Of a stretch of 64,000 nucleotides of DNA, positions 41,424 through 51,346 are shown one piece after another. A program made the translations under genes and the position numbers. The notes under the pieces were generated by a model, which was given only the letters and a program-made list of their open reading frames with translations, was not told where the DNA came from and did no database searches. This DNA comes from Haloglomus irregulare (GTDB taxonomy: Archaea > Halobacteriota > Halobacteria > Halobacteriales > Haloarculaceae), in the NCBI RefSeq assembly GCF_007421925.1, contig NZ_QMDX01000009.1, positions 62,001-126,000 of the forward strand, given 5' to 3'. Numbering within the stretch: the first letter of the stretch is position 1; each line of letters starts with the position of its first letter.

Positions 41424-43265
41424 ATGAGCCAATCGCACGTGACACGCCTCTTCGGTGGCCCCGGGAGCGGGAAGACCACCGCCCTGCTCGACAGGGTGGA
41501 CGGGATGCTCGACGACGGGGTCGACATGCGCGACATCCTCGTCGTCTCCTACACCCGCGCCGCCGCCCAGGAGATCCGTGAGCGGCTCGCGGAGCGGCTC
41601 GACCGCTCGCCGAAGTCGCTGAAGGGCAACGTCTGCACGATGCACGCAAAGGCCTACGAGCTGTTGAACCTCTCCCGCGGGGACGTGGTCGACGAGGAGC
41701 ACAAGGAGGCGTTCTGCGACGACTACGGCATCGAGTTCGAGGACGAGAACGACAGCGGCCGGCGCCGCTCGGCCCGCTCGACGACCATCGGCAACAAGAT
41801 CATCGCCACCAGCCAGTGGCTCCAGCGGACCCGCCGCGACGTCGCCGACTGGTACGACGTCCCGTTCAAGTGGGACGACGACGAGGTCCGGCTCCCGCCT
41901 GATATCGACGAGAACGCACAGACCGGCAACAAGTACACCCCGACCTGGCCCTCCGACGACGACCGCATCGACGTGCCCGAGGCGATCCGCGCCTGGCGGG
42001 CCTACAAGGGCGAGGAGGGGGTCGTCGGCTTCGCGGATATGCTCGAACGGGTCCAGCAGCGCTCGAAGGTCCCCAGCGTCGACCACCTCGTCATCGACGA
42101 GTTCCAGGACATCACCACCCTCCAGTACGACGTCTTCGAGGAGTGGCGTCCCCACATGGAGTCGGTCCTCATCGCCGGCGACGACGACCAGGTCGTCTAC
42201 GCCTGGCAGGGCGCGGACCCGAACCTCCTGCTCGACGAGGCCGTCGACGACGACGAGGTGCTGCCCAACTCCTACCGGCTCCCCTCGCGCATCCTGAACG
42301 TCGTCAACCGGCAGATCCGCCACCTGGACAAGCGCCAGGAGAAGGACCTCAAGCCGCGCAAGCAGGGCGGCGCGTTCGAGGCCGTCCGGAACCCCTCCAT
42401 CATGGAGCTCTCGCGGAACGTCCGCAACACCATCGAGCAGGACGAGGACGGGACCGCGATGATCCTCTTCCGGGCGCGCTACCAGATGTTCCAGTTCGTC
42501 GACGAGTTCATCGACCAGGGGATGCCGTTCGTCTCGCTGACCGACACCCGGCTCTGGACCGACCGCCTGCAGGGCTACGTCCGCGCCGTCGAGACGTACG
42601 ACGAGGACGAGCCGCTCACGGGGCTGGAGGCCCGGCGGCTGGCGGAGATGCTGGCCGACTCGGCCTTCGGCACCGGCGGCCGCGACGAGATGTTCGACGC
42701 CCTCGACGAGCTGCAGGACGCCGAGGGTGTCGACGACCTGACCGAGATGGAGGTCCCCCCGGAGTTCGTCAAGGAGCACGCGCCGTTCGCGCCCGGCCCG
42801 GCCAGCGCCAGCGACATGCTCACCCGGGTCTCGAACTTCCAGGAGCGCTCCGTGGACGCCTACTTCTCGGGTCAGTACACCGGGATGGACCCGAACCGCA
42901 TCCGCGTCGGCACCATCCACTCCGCGAAGGGGCGCGAGGCCGACCACGTCTTCGTCGCCACCGACCTCACGGAGAAGGTGGTCGAGCAGATGTCGGCTTC
43001 CGTCGACGAGGACGACCTCCCGCCGGGGGTCACCTTCGACAAGCGGGCCGACCCCGTCCCGATGCTGACCGACAACGAGCGCCGCGTCTTCTACGTCGGC
43101 ATGTCCCGGGCTCGCGAACGCCTGGTGCTGCTGGAGAACCTCATCGACGGGGCGCCGACGCTCCCGCTGGACGTGCTCATCGAGAACGCGCCGACCGACC
43201 ACTCGCTGGACGAACTCCGGAAGCGGGCACAGCAACCACTGGCCGAGCCCGCGGAAGTCGAGTAA
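41424..43265 (+). CDS. UvrD/Rep-type superfamily 1 DNA helicase
   Basis: 613 residues. Motif I GGPGSGKTT (11-19), Ia VVSYTRAAAQEIRERL, II VIDEFQDIT, III IAGDDDQVVYAWQGAD, IV-like NSYRLPSRIL, V VGTIHSAKGREADHVFVATDL, VI RRVFYVGMSRARERLVLLE. All SF1A helicase motifs are intact. These 3'-5' helicases act in repair and replication restart. The last codons are followed by the convergent MaoC gene, 39 bp away. Confidence 0.94.
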   Translation: MSQSHVTRLFGGPGSGKTTALLDRVDGMLDDGVDMRDILVVSYTRAAAQEIRERLAERLDRSPKSLKGNVCTMHAKAYELLNLSRGDVVDEEHKEAFCDDYGIEFEDENDSGRRRSARSTTIGNKIIATSQWLQRTRRDVADWYDVPFKWDDDEVRLPPDIDENAQTGNKYTPTWPSDDDRIDVPEAIRAWRAYKGEEGVVGFADMLERVQQRSKVPSVDHLVIDEFQDITTLQYDVFEEWRPHMESVLIAGDDDQVVYAWQGADPNLLLDEAVDDDEVLPNSYRLPSRILNVVNRQIRHLDKRQEKDLKPRKQGGAFEAVRNPSIMELSRNVRNTIEQDEDGTAMILFRARYQMFQFVDEFIDQGMPFVSLTDTRLWTDRLQGYVRAVETYDEDEPLTGLEARRLAEMLADSAFGTGGRDEMFDALDELQDAEGVDDLTEMEVPPEFVKEHAPFAPGPASASDMLTRVSNFQERSVDAYFSGQYTGMDPNRIRVGTIHSAKGREADHVFVATDLTEKVVEQMSASVDEDDLPPGVTFDKRADPVPMLTDNERRVFYVGMSRARERLVLLENLIDGAPTLPLDVLIENAPTDHSLDELRKRAQQPLAEPAEVE

Positions 43266-43304
43266 CGGGCGTCTCCGCTGCCGCCCGTCCCGATACCGGA
43301 GTCG

Positions 43305-43883
43305 CTACTCCGCCCCGGGCTGGAACCCGATACCGTCGGGCCACCCCGTCGGCGCGGCCGCGCTCGGCTCCGCGAACTCGCGTTTGAGCACCATCGGCGT
43401 CCGCTCCAGCGAGAGGACGAGCTCGTCGTCCTGGTTGAACGCACGCAGTTCGGTGGTGACGATGCCGACGTGCTCGCGGGAGTCCAGTTCCCGCTTCGAC
43501 AGCACCTCGCTCTCGGCGAAGATGGTGTCCCCGTGGTAGACCGGAGCGTGATGCCGGACGTTGTCGTAGCCGAGGTTGGCCGTCGCGTTCGCGCTCACGT
43601 CGATGACGCTCATCCCGACGGCGAGCGCGAACACGTATGTGCCGTCGACGAGGCGCTCGCCGAACTCCGTCTCCGCGGCGTACGCCTCGTTGAAATGCAT
43701 CGGGTTGACGTTCATCGTCAGGTTGGTGAACCAGACGTTGTCCGTCTCGGTCACCGTGCGCCCGTACGGGTGCTTGTAGACGTCGCCGACGGTGAAGTCC
43801 TCGTAGAAGCGGCCCTGCCAGCCCTCGACCAGTCGGCGGTCGTGGTCCTCGCCCCCGGCGTCCGTGTCGTTGTCGTTGGTCAT
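43305..43883 (-). CDS. MaoC-like hot-dog dehydratase
   Basis: 192 residues. FYEDFTVGDVYKHPYGRTVTETDNVWFTNLTMNVNPMHFNEAYA contains the hydratase-2 region with the D-x4-H-type pair (here N-P-M-H-F), and later GDTIFAESEVLSKRELDSREHVGIVTTEL. The family hydrates enoyl-CoA thioesters such as mesaconyl-CoA relatives. ATG 43883 is chosen because sequence upstream in the frame is antisense to mgtE control DNA. Confidence 0.88.
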   Translation of the reverse strand: MTNDNDTDAGGEDHDRRLVEGWQGRFYEDFTVGDVYKHPYGRTVTETDNVWFTNLTMNVNPMHFNEAYAAETEFGERLVDGTYVFALAVGMSVIDVSANATANLGYDNVRHHAPVYHGDTIFAESEVLSKRELDSREHVGIVTTELRAFNQDDELVLSLERTPMVLKREFAEPSAAAPTGWPDGIGFQPGAE

Positions 43884-43966
43884 ACGCCCGCCTCGCGGGG
43901 CGGCGACTAACCGGTTGTGGCGACCCCGTGGCCGGCCGACCGCCGACCGGCGGCCCCGACGGGAAG

Positions 43967-43973
43967 GTTTAGG
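43967..43973 (+). promoter_or_regulatory. TATA-like box of mgtE
   Basis: GGTTTAG, about 28 bp before ATG 43999; leaderless spacing. Confidence 0.45.
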
Positions 43974-43998
43974 CGCTCGCCCGGCGACCCGCCGACGT

Positions 43999-45252
43999 AT
44001 GTCCGAGGCAACGCAGAGCGCGGGCCGGGCGGTCGCCACCGCGTCGTCGCCCGCCGACGAGTTCCGGCAGCTCCCGCCGGACGAGCAGCGGGCGACCTTC
44101 TTCGGGCTCCCGGAGACGGTCCGCGAGTCGCTCGTGGCCGACATGGACGAGGACGCCCTGCGGGCGTTCGTCCGCCGGCTCGACCCGGACGAGGGGGCGG
44201 ACGTGCTCGGGTTCGCCGACCAGGTGACACGGGAGACGGTGCTCCGGCGGCTCGACGAGGACCGTCGCGAGAAGGTATCGTACCTGCTGGAGTTCAGCCC
44301 GGAGACCGCGGCCGGGCTGATGCATCTGGACTACGTCACCGTCGACGCCGACCGGGACCTGTCGACGGTCGCCGAGCGGGTGCAGCGACACGAGGACCGG
44401 ACCGGCCGGGTACCGACCGTCTTCGTGACCGACGGGGACGAACTGCTGGGCGAGCTGCCGGGGCAGACGCTGGCGCTCGAGGGCCCGCTCGACCTCCGCG
44501 ACCACGTCGTCGGGACGCCGGCCGTCGCCTACGACAGCCCCGACACGGAGGTCGTCGACGTGTTCCGGGAGAACCCGGAGCGGTCGGTCGCCGTGCTCGA
44601 CGACGACGGCGCTATCCTCGGGGTCATCTACGCCGGGGACCTCCTCCGCGTCATCGAGGAGGAGGCCGGCGAGACGCTGTACGAGTTCACCGGCGTCCGG
44701 GAGGAGGAGAGCGTCCTCGACGGGCCGCTGTCGAAGATCCGCTACCGGTACCGGTGGCTCATCATCAATCTCGGGACCGCGTTCCTGGCGGCGGGGATGG
44801 TCGGGGTCTTCGAGGACACCATCGCGGCGTTCACGCTGCTGGCGGTGTACATGCCGGTCGTCGCGGGGATGGGCGGGAACGCGGGCACCCAGTCGATGGC
44901 GGTCACCGTCCGCGGACTCGCACTGGGCCAGGTGTCGCTCGCGACGGGGGGGCGGGTCATCGTGAACGAGGTGATCGCGGGAGCGGCGAACGGCGCCATC
45001 ACGGGGATCCTGGTCGCGGTCATCGCGTCGGTGTTCAACCAGAGCCCGCTGCTGGGGCTGGTCCTCGGGGTGTCGATGGTCCTGAACCTGATCATCGCGG
45101 GCTTCTTCGGGACCCTCATTCCGCTCGCCCTCGACCGGGTCGGGAAGGACCCCGCCACGTCGGCGACCATCTTCATCACCACCGCGACGGACGTGCTGGG
45201 CTTCTTCATCTTCCTCGGGCTGGCGCAGGTCGTCCTCGCGGCGCCCGCCTGA
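43999..45252 (+). CDS. mgtE: MgtE family magnesium transporter/channel
   Basis: 417 residues. N-terminal MgtE-N superhelical domain (about 20-120), two CBS domains (about 120-245), then five membrane segments. The pore signature PVVAGMGGNAGTQSMAV is intact. MgtE is a Mg2+-gated channel in the cell membrane; the CBS/N part senses cytosolic Mg2+. Convergent with the DUF2391 gene; the stops are about 40 bp apart. Confidence 0.94.
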   Translation: MSEATQSAGRAVATASSPADEFRQLPPDEQRATFFGLPETVRESLVADMDEDALRAFVRRLDPDEGADVLGFADQVTRETVLRRLDEDRREKVSYLLEFSPETAAGLMHLDYVTVDADRDLSTVAERVQRHEDRTGRVPTVFVTDGDELLGELPGQTLALEGPLDLRDHVVGTPAVAYDSPDTEVVDVFRENPERSVAVLDDDGAILGVIYAGDLLRVIEEEAGETLYEFTGVREEESVLDGPLSKIRYRYRWLIINLGTAFLAAGMVGVFEDTIAAFTLLAVYMPVVAGMGGNAGTQSMAVTVRGLALGQVSLATGGRVIVNEVIAGAANGAITGILVAVIASVFNQSPLLGLVLGVSMVLNLIIAGFFGTLIPLALDRVGKDPATSATIFITTATDVLGFFIFLGLAQVVLAAPA

Positions 45253-45291
45253 CGGGGCCGGCGGCCTCGACGCTGGCCCCTGGACCGGGAC

Positions 45292-46685
45292 TCACTCCGC
45301 CTCGACCTCGCCTCCCTCTCCGGGCTCCCCGAACCGGTCCCCGAGCGCGCCGAGTTCGTCGTTGATATCGTCCCGGAGCTCTCGCCCGGGAGGATGTCAC
45401 CCAGCGCCGCGCCGAAGGCGGCGACCGTCCAGACGACGCTGATACGGGCCAGGGCGACCACCGGCTCCTGCCACTCGCCGACCCGGCCCCACATCGTCAT
45501 CAGTGCTGCGGCGGTGAGGAAGGAGACGACCGCGATGCCGACCAGCCGGCGGGGGATGACCCCGAAGACCGGGCGGTACACCTGCACGTCCTGGGGGCCG
45601 GCCCAGTAGACAAGCGCCGCGATCATCAGCACGACGAAGACGGCGTTCAGCATAAAGAACACAGGGAAGGCGCCGAGCCGGAAGGAGAGGAAGTAGGCCG
45701 CCACCTCGAAGACGCCGTCCTCGACGAGGAAGGGGACGGCAAAGAAGATGCTCCCGACGAACCCCTCGGCGATATCCCGGCCGGTGTACTTCCGGATACG
45801 GTCGCCGAGCGCCCGGTCCATGGCGGCCTCGACGGCCTCGACCCGGAGTCGCTGGACCTCGCGGCGCTCGGCGGCGTTCCCGACGGCGGCCTCCAGCTCG
45901 TCGAACTGCTCCTGGAGTGCCACCACCAGCGCGCTGTCGGTCAGCTCCTCCGACTCCACCAGGTCGCCGCCGACCCGGCTCGCCGGACGCTTCGGGGTCG
46001 GGTGGTCGGTCGCCGCCGCGACCGTCGGGGTCGTCTCCGCATCGCCGGCGAGGATATCCCCCAGCGCCGCGCCCAGCGAGCCCACCGTCCAGATGACGTT
46101 GATGCGCGCGAGCGATTCGGTCGGTCGCGCCCAGGACACCCGCCCCCAGACGGTCATCAGTGCCGTCGCGACCACGAACGAGACGGCGAGGATCATCACC
46201 ACCCGCAGGGGGATACGGCCGAACAGCATCGCCGTCTCCTCGCGGTTCCGGCCGGTCCACTCCAGCAGCGCGTGGGTCATCAGCACCACGAACAGCGTGT
46301 TCGCGGCGAGGAAGACGGGAACCCCGCCGAACGTAGCGGTGAACAGGTAGTCGCCGATGCCGAAGATGCCCCCCTCGACCAGCAGCGGCGAGGCGAAGAC
46401 GACGCTGCCGACGAACGCCTCGGCGGCGTCGCTGGCCTGGAGTTCGCGCCGACCGGACTCGATGAGACCCCGCTCGTGGGCCGCCGCGACCAGGTCCTTC
46501 GTCTCCCGGATCTCCGTCCGGGCCTCGTCGGACTCCGCCCCGCCCAACCCGTCGAGGTCCTCCAACAGGTCCTCGACGCCGATACGGTCGGCCCGCGGCG
46601 CCTCGACGGGTTCGTCCGGCGGCACTCCGCCGTCCGACGGGTCGGTCACCCCGTCGGGGCCCCCGGTCGGTCGTTCCTCTGGCAT
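45292..46685 (-). CDS. Tandemly duplicated DUF2391 membrane protein, frameshifted near its end
   Basis: Acidic N-terminus (1-80), then two homologous membrane domains: about 86-215 (AFVGSVVFASPLLVEGGIF...ALGDILAGD) and 303-440 (GFVGSIFFAVPFLVEDGVF...ALGDILPGE), each with the matching block ATALMTVWGRV / AAALMTMWGRV and RINVIWTVGSLGAALGD / RISVVWTVAAFGAALGD. DUF2391 normally occurs once. After LPGE near 45375 the frame needs one added base to continue as ELRDDINDELGALGDRFGEP to a TGA at 45292; the uncorrected frame runs on antisense to mgtE to 44742, which is not credible as protein. Function unknown. Confidence 0.72.
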
Positions 46686-46753
46686 GCTGTATCGATAGGG
46701 CGGGTAGCGGCAGGTGACGTATAGGTCTGTCCGACAGTCGGTCGTCCCGGGCG

Positions 46754-47056
46754 TTACGGGAACGGTTCGGTGCTCTCCTCACCGTCGCGGTGTCGTCGGA
46801 CGACGACCGGGCCGAGCGACTGTGCGGCCAGCTGCTCGGCGGGTTCGCCGGAGCGAAACGACCGGAGCGACGGCCCCCTCTCGCCCATCACGACGGCGTC
46901 GTGGCCAGCGGCTGCCAGCGCGATGGCCTCCCGTGGGATCCCGGCGGTCGTCACGGCGGTCCCGACGACGGGCGCCTCACCGTCCCTGTTGGTCGTCCCG
47001 TCCGGCGAGGGGGGGCCGGTATCCGACACGCTGAGCATGCGTATGCTCTCACCCAT
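46754..47056 (-). CDS. Truncated universal-stress (UspA-like) protein
   Basis: 100 residues. Residues 35-92 (IPREAIALAAAGHDAVVMGERGPSLRSFRSGEPAEQLAAQSLGPVVVRR) match the C-terminal half of UspA, including the G-x2-G-x9-G(S/T)-like nucleotide loop in altered form (GERGPSLRSFRSGE). The N-terminal half with the first strand and its Asp is missing. Full proteins have about 140 residues. Could be a degraded gene or a small stand-alone protein. Confidence 0.45.
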   Translation of the reverse strand: MGESIRMLSVSDTGPPSPDGTTNRDGEAPVVGTAVTTAGIPREAIALAAAGHDAVVMGERGPSLRSFRSGEPAEQLAAQSLGPVVVRRHRDGEESTEPFP

Positions 47057-47446
47057 CCGACAGTTCCCCCCGGTGGCACCGACGACCGTTCCGTCGGCGC
47101 GGGGGACGGTTCATCGATCGGGGGCGGACGTATAGAGATAGCCGCCGGACAGATCGATAGTTCGTGTTTCCCAGAAGGAGTCGGCGAAGCTTCTCGGTAG
47201 TTCCTGGAGTCATAACTCTCTCCCGAGGGACGTATCGGAACACGACACTCGACGACAACTCGGAGGGACCGCTGACGCGACCGTGCCGCGAGCGCATCGG
47301 CGAACCCGCGACGACGGACGAGGCGACGGGGTACGCCTTCGAGGGCGGCGCCTGCCGCGCGGTGCGGAACGTCCGGTCCGACGCCGAGTCGTCCCGACTG
47401 AACCCGTCGCCGGTAGCTATTCCCCCGTGGCGCCGGTCCGGGAGGT
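47057..47446. other. Intergenic DNA before the SDR gene
   Basis: 390 bp. The minus strand has an ATG frame at 47211-47049 starting MTPGTTEKLRRLLLGN with poor codon bias that I do not trust. The plus strand between 47260 and 47400 has coding-like bias (RERIGEPATTDEATGYAF) without start or clear stop, perhaps a gene scrap. GGAGGT abuts the SDR ATG at 47447. Confidence 0.4.
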
Positions 47447-48319
47447 ATGGCCGACATGACTGTCGAGGAGGCGATGGCGAAGTACGGGCCCAGCGAGATC
47501 ACCCGCGAGGACCTGCTGGAACTGGACGACCCGGCGTACGCACCCGGGAACGTCGCGCTCGTCACCGGCGGCGCCGCGGGCATCGGCCGGGCGACGACGC
47601 TTGCGTTCGCGGCCAACGGGCTGACGGTGGTCGCGACGGACCGTGACGAAGAGGGCCTGGCCGAGGTCCAGGAGCGAGCAGCCGACCTCGACCTCCCCGG
47701 GACGGTCGAGACCGTCGCGGGGGACCTCGCGGACGACGCCGACCTCGAACGCATCGTTGACGAGGCCGCCGGACACGGGAACCTCCGCTATCTCGCGAAC
47801 ATCGCGGGCATCCAGACGGTCGCGCCCATCGAGTCGTTCCCCGTCGAGAAGTACGACCTGATGCACGACGTGATGCAGCGGGCGCCGCTGCTGCTCACCA
47901 AGCACTGCATGCCCCACTTCGAGCAGGGCGACGGCCGTGGGGTCGTCGGCAACATGTGCTCGGTCCACGGTCACATCGTCACGCAGGACAAGGTGGCGTA
48001 CAACACGACGAAGTTCGGGCTCCGCGGGCTCACCCAGTCCATCGCTGCCGAGGGTGGCGGCAAGGTCCGGGCCTTCACCGTCTCGACGGCGTACGTCAAG
48101 ACCGGACTGGTCGCAAAGCAGCTGCCCGACACCGCCGACCAACGCGGCCTGACCGTCGACGAGGTGGTCGAGCAGGTGATGCTCGAGCAGACCCGGGTCA
48201 AGGAGATGATGGAGCCCTACGAGGTGGCGAACCTCTACGTGATGGGCTGCTCGCGCCACAGCAGACACCTCAACGGCGGCGACATGACCCACGAGGGCGG
48301 CATGAGCCTCACCTACTGA
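47447..48319 (+). CDS. Short-chain dehydrogenase (3-hydroxybutyrate dehydrogenase-like)
   Basis: 290 residues. Cofactor motif TGGAAGIG (about 40-47), NIAG in the core, and the catalytic set S...Y185-x3-K189 (VAYNTTKFGL). The N-terminal 35 residues (MTVEEAMAKYGPSEITREDLLEL) are an extension not found in most SDRs. Overall resembles D-3-hydroxybutyrate dehydrogenases but the substrate is not certain. Ends 7 bp inside the convergent thioesterase gene. Confidence 0.87.
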   Translation: MADMTVEEAMAKYGPSEITREDLLELDDPAYAPGNVALVTGGAAGIGRATTLAFAANGLTVVATDRDEEGLAEVQERAADLDLPGTVETVAGDLADDADLERIVDEAAGHGNLRYLANIAGIQTVAPIESFPVEKYDLMHDVMQRAPLLLTKHCMPHFEQGDGRGVVGNMCSVHGHIVTQDKVAYNTTKFGLRGLTQSIAAEGGGKVRAFTVSTAYVKTGLVAKQLPDTADQRGLTVDEVVEQVMLEQTRVKEMMEPYEVANLYVMGCSRHSRHLNGGDMTHEGGMSLTY

Positions 48320-48756
48320 CCGCGCTCCCCGTCGAGCGCGGCCCGGCGTAGCTCCTCGCAGCGCTCCGATCCGACGGTCAGGTCCGGCACTGGCACCGGG
48401 CTGCCGTCGTCAGCGATGGCGACGAAGACGAACCGGGAGTCAGTGGTCCGCTCGCGCTCGCCAGTGCGGGGGTCCTCGTGGAACGCGCGCAGCCGGACCC
48501 GGATGCTCGTCCGCCCGGTCGCGTAGGCGTAGCCGACGACGACACAGGTCTCGCCCTGCGGGATGGGTTGCTCGAAATCCAGGTCGTCGACGCTCGCGGT
48601 CACGCACGTCTCGCCGGCGTGTCGCATCGCGCAGATCGCCCCGACCTCGTCCAGCCACCGCATCACGTTCCCGCCGTGGGCCGAGCCGTGGTTGTTCGTG
48701 TCGTTGGGCTGGATGCGCTCCCGGTTCTCGATATGGGTCTCGCCGATCGTCGCCAT
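48313..48756 (-). CDS. Acyl-CoA thioesterase (hot-dog, YciA/BACH-like)
   Basis: 147 residues. PNDTNNHGSAHGGNVMRWLDEVGAICAMRHAGETCVTASVDDLDFEQPI is the classic acyl-CoA hydrolase segment with the catalytic Asn/Asp pair region, followed by GRTSIRVRLRAF. Hydrolyses acyl-CoA to free acid and CoA. Start ATG 48756. Confidence 0.9.
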   Translation of the reverse strand: MATIGETHIENRERIQPNDTNNHGSAHGGNVMRWLDEVGAICAMRHAGETCVTASVDDLDFEQPIPQGETCVVVGYAYATGRTSIRVRLRAFHEDPRTGERERTTDSRFVFVAIADDGSPVPVPDLTVGSERCEELRRAALDGERGQ

Positions 48757-48967
48757 GGCGCCCGTTCCGCCGCCCGGGACAAAGCTCCCCCGGCGGACCC
48801 GCCCGGCGACCCTGTCGACCGGCCCGACCGCGCCACGACCGACGGCCCGTATGAGCGATGCGCTCGCCGACGGCCGTCGTGACCGCCGCCCCGTCGACGT
48901 GCCTGCGCAGGGCGTGTTCTCTCTCGGCGGGCGGTCGGCGCGGGAGCCGGAGAGGGGAGGCGGCGGC

Positions 48968-49633
48968 TCAGTCGATGTAGCCCAGCGCGTTCTCGATGCG
49001 GCCCAGCTCCGGGCCGGAGGTGTCCTCGCCGACGACGAAGCCGTTCCCGTTGGCGACCAGCCCCGAGCCGACCAGGGGGCCGCCGTAGTTGATGGTGCCG
49101 AGGTCGGCGGGGACGCCCAGGAGGTCCTCGAGGAAATCCAGTTCCTCGTCGGTCGACTTCGGATGGCAGAGCACTCCCCGGTTGGTGGCGACGGCGGCGG
49201 TACCGACGGTGCGGACGCCGGCGAGGTCGCCGCGCTCGACGGGGACGTCGAGCGTGTCCTGCACCGCCTGGACGGCGTTGCGTGAGAGGTCCGGATGGAC
49301 GAAGGCGCCGTGGTCGTTGCAGAGCACGACGTTACCGGCGGCGTTGACGCGGCCGGGGAGCTCGCCGACGGGGTGGTCGGTGGCGGCCTCCAGCTGCTCT
49401 ACCTCGCGGTCGGTGGCGCGGCTGCTCACCAGCAGCCCGTTGGCGTTCCCGGTCGCCAGCGCCCCCACGGTCGAGGCGCCGCCGACGGTCGTCGACACCG
49501 CGGGCACGCCGAGTTCGTCGACGAACGACTCTCGGAGGTCACGGTCGGCGTCGGGACGGAGCAACAGGCAGTCGTCGGTGGCCCGGCTGAAGACGCCGAT
49601 GTACGACGAGCCGGCGAAGGCCGCCCGGAGCAC
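48968..49633 (-). CDS. eif6: Translation initiation factor aIF6
   Basis: 221 residues, family length. Binds the 50S subunit and prevents premature joining with 30S. The repeated pseudo-fivefold pattern is visible ([76 protein letters not shown]). GTG start one base after the eL31 stop, so it is coupled to the ribosomal genes. Confidence 0.96.
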   Translation of the reverse strand: MLRAAFAGSSYIGVFSRATDDCLLLRPDADRDLRESFVDELGVPAVSTTVGGASTVGALATGNANGLLVSSRATDREVEQLEAATDHPVGELPGRVNAAGNVVLCNDHGAFVHPDLSRNAVQAVQDTLDVPVERGDLAGVRTVGTAAVATNRGVLCHPKSTDEELDFLEDLLGVPADLGTINYGGPLVGSGLVANGNGFVVGEDTSGPELGRIENALGYID

Positions 49634-49634
49634 G

Positions 49635-49910
49635 TTACGCAGTCTCTGCTTCGACGACCGCCGCGCCCTCCTCCTCGAAGCGGGCGGCCCGCACGCGGAG
49701 CTTGGACGGGGGCTTCTTGCGACCGCGCTCCCAGACCGCCTCGTTGATGGAGGGGTCGAGGCGCACGTCGTCCTCGTCGACCTTGAAATGCTTCGCGAGA
49801 TGGGCGCGGATGATGCTCATGGCCTTGTCCGCGCGCTGGTGTTTGGCCTCGGCCTGCACGTCACGCAGCGGCACCGTCACCACGCGCTCCTCGAAATCAC
49901 TCGCGCTCAT
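49635..49910 (-). CDS. rpl31e: 50S ribosomal protein eL31
   Basis: 91 residues. [37 protein letters not shown] then [21 protein letters not shown] are family blocks. Acidic C-terminal tail typical of haloarchaea. Middle gene of eL39-eL31-aIF6; starts directly before the eL39 stop codon. Confidence 0.97.
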   Translation of the reverse strand: MSASDFEERVVTVPLRDVQAEAKHQRADKAMSIIRAHLAKHFKVDEDDVRLDPSINEAVWERGRKKPPSKLRVRAARFEEEGAAVVEAETA

Positions 49911-50063
49911 CTACTCGTCCGTGTCGTTGCGCCGCCAGTTCCGGCGCTTGGGGTTTCGCGTGGTGTCGCGGTCGGTCTTCATGATGACCCAGGCCGGCAC
50001 CCGGCTGTTCTGGTTCTCCAGCTTGGCCAGCCGCTTCTTCTTGGCCTTCGACTTCTTGCTCAT
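49911..50063 (-). CDS. rpl39e: 50S ribosomal protein eL39
   Basis: 50 residues: [20 protein letters not shown], then [20 protein letters not shown] and a short acidic end. The smallest archaeal ribosomal protein, lining the peptide exit tunnel. It starts the operon eL39-eL31-aIF6; the stop TAG (49911-49913) abuts the eL31 ATG. Confidence 0.97.
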   Translation of the reverse strand: MSKKSKAKKKRLAKLENQNSRVPAWVIMKTDRDTTRNPKRRNWRRNDTDE

Positions 50064-50087
50064 GGTACCGATGGTTCCGACGGAGCG

Positions 50088-50096
50088 GTTAAAATC
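50088..50096 (-). promoter_or_regulatory. Promoter of the eL39-eL31-aIF6 operon
   Basis: The minus strand reads ATTTTAACC, centred about 28 bp before ATG 50063. Leaderless spacing. Confidence 0.55.
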
Positions 50097-50143
50097 CTGT
50101 TCCTTTGGGCGCCCGCTCGCCGCCCTCCCACCCCGTCCCCGCC

Positions 50144-51283
50144 TCAGAGCGCGTCGGCCACCGCCTCCACGGCCTCGACGGGCACGTCGTACTCCGCGGC
50201 GATGGCCTCGGCCTCGGCAGCGGACAGGCCGCCGTCGCTCGCGACGCCCGCCGAGGGATCGCCGCTCCGGCCGCTCACCTGGTCACTCCGACCGCCCGGG
50301 CCGTGGCCGTGTCGATGGACTGGAGCGAGCGTCTCGTCGCTCACCTCTAGGTTGACCGCGTCCCACCGGGTGTAGTGGCCCATCGCGTCGAAGTAGGCCT
50401 TGGTGGCCCGGCGCTCGTCGCGGTCGAACTCCGCCGTCAGCAGCCCCTCCTCCCCGACCAGCGGCCCGGCCTTCACGATGCCGGCCGGGTTGATGAGCAT
50501 GCTTCCCCCGGCGGCGACGTTGAAGCCGAGTTCCTCGTGACTGAACTCCTCGGGGATGTCGTCGCTCATGTAGGCCGAGCAGGCGGCGACGTAGGACTGC
50601 GTCTCGAAGGCGTACTCCCGCATCGCCGGGTAGATGTCGCAGGTGTCGACCGCCTCGGCGCTCTCGGCTCGGGACTTGTCGCCCGGGTGGCCGTCCTGCT
50701 CCCAGAAGCCCGGCCAGACCGCTGCGTGAATCTCCTCGCCCTTCGCGGTGAGGGCGGCCTTCGAGAGGGTCATATGGTTCTCGTAACAGACCAATCCGCC
50801 GAGACGCCCGATATCCGTCTCGTACGTGGCCAGACTGGACGGGTCGCCCCGCCCCCAGATGGCCCGCTCCTCGTGGGTCGGCATCAGTTTCCGGTGCCGG
50901 CCCCGCAGCGCGCCCGACCGGTCGAAGTAGAAGATGGAGTTGTACAGCGTGTCGCTGCCGCGGCGGTCGCTGCGCTCGTTCGTCCCGAGCGCGACGTGGA
51001 CGTCGGCCTCGGCCGCGGCCTCGCCGATGATCTCGACGGCCTCGTCGTCGACGTGGAGGCTGTTCTTCTGGAGGTCGACCATCAGCTCCGTCCAGCGCGG
51101 GATGGAGACGCTCCCGCGCCAGTACGGGTAGCCCGGGAAGTACGTCTCCGGGAACACCACCAGGTCCGCGCCGGCGTCGCCGGCGCGCTTGATCCACTCG
51201 CAGGTTCGGTCCAGGGTGCCCTCCTTGTCGTGGTAGACGGGTTCGACCTGCGCCGCGGCCAGGGTGAACGTCTCGGCTGGCAT
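50144..51283 (-). CDS. Nitrilase-type carbon-nitrogen hydrolase
   Basis: 379 residues. Complete Glu-Lys-Cys catalytic triad: E46 in [15 protein letters not shown]132 in [13 protein letters not shown]166 in [12 protein letters not shown]. The FPGYPYWRG and [11 protein letters not shown] segments are those of true nitrilases (nitrile to acid) rather than amidases. The last ~65 residues carry a Gly/Ser/His-rich linker and a small helical end. ATG 51283 chosen at the conserved start; nine more codons are possible upstream. Confidence 0.88.
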   Translation of the reverse strand: MPAETFTLAAAQVEPVYHDKEGTLDRTCEWIKRAGDAGADLVVFPETYFPGYPYWRGSVSIPRWTELMVDLQKNSLHVDDEAVEIIGEAAAEADVHVALGTNERSDRRGSDTLYNSIFYFDRSGALRGRHRKLMPTHEERAIWGRGDPSSLATYETDIGRLGGLVCYENHMTLSKAALTAKGEEIHAAVWPGFWEQDGHPGDKSRAESAEAVDTCDIYPAMREYAFETQSYVAACSAYMSDDIPEEFSHEELGFNVAAGGSMLINPAGIVKAGPLVGEEGLLTAEFDRDERRATKAYFDAMGHYTRWDAVNLEVSDETLAPVHRHGHGPGGRSDQVSGRSGDPSAGVASDGGLSAAEAEAIAAEYDVPVEAVEAVADAL

Positions 51284-51346
51284 GCACGGGTATGCGTGTG
51301 GAGGTACCAAACCCCTTTGCCCACTCCGGAGACGCCGACCCGCTCC

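Noticed and set aside
44742-45291. C-terminal 200 residues of the uncorrected DUF2391 frame
   Set aside because: Antisense to mgtE, Ser/Arg/Thr-rich with no hydrophobic pattern; explained by a frameshift near 45375.
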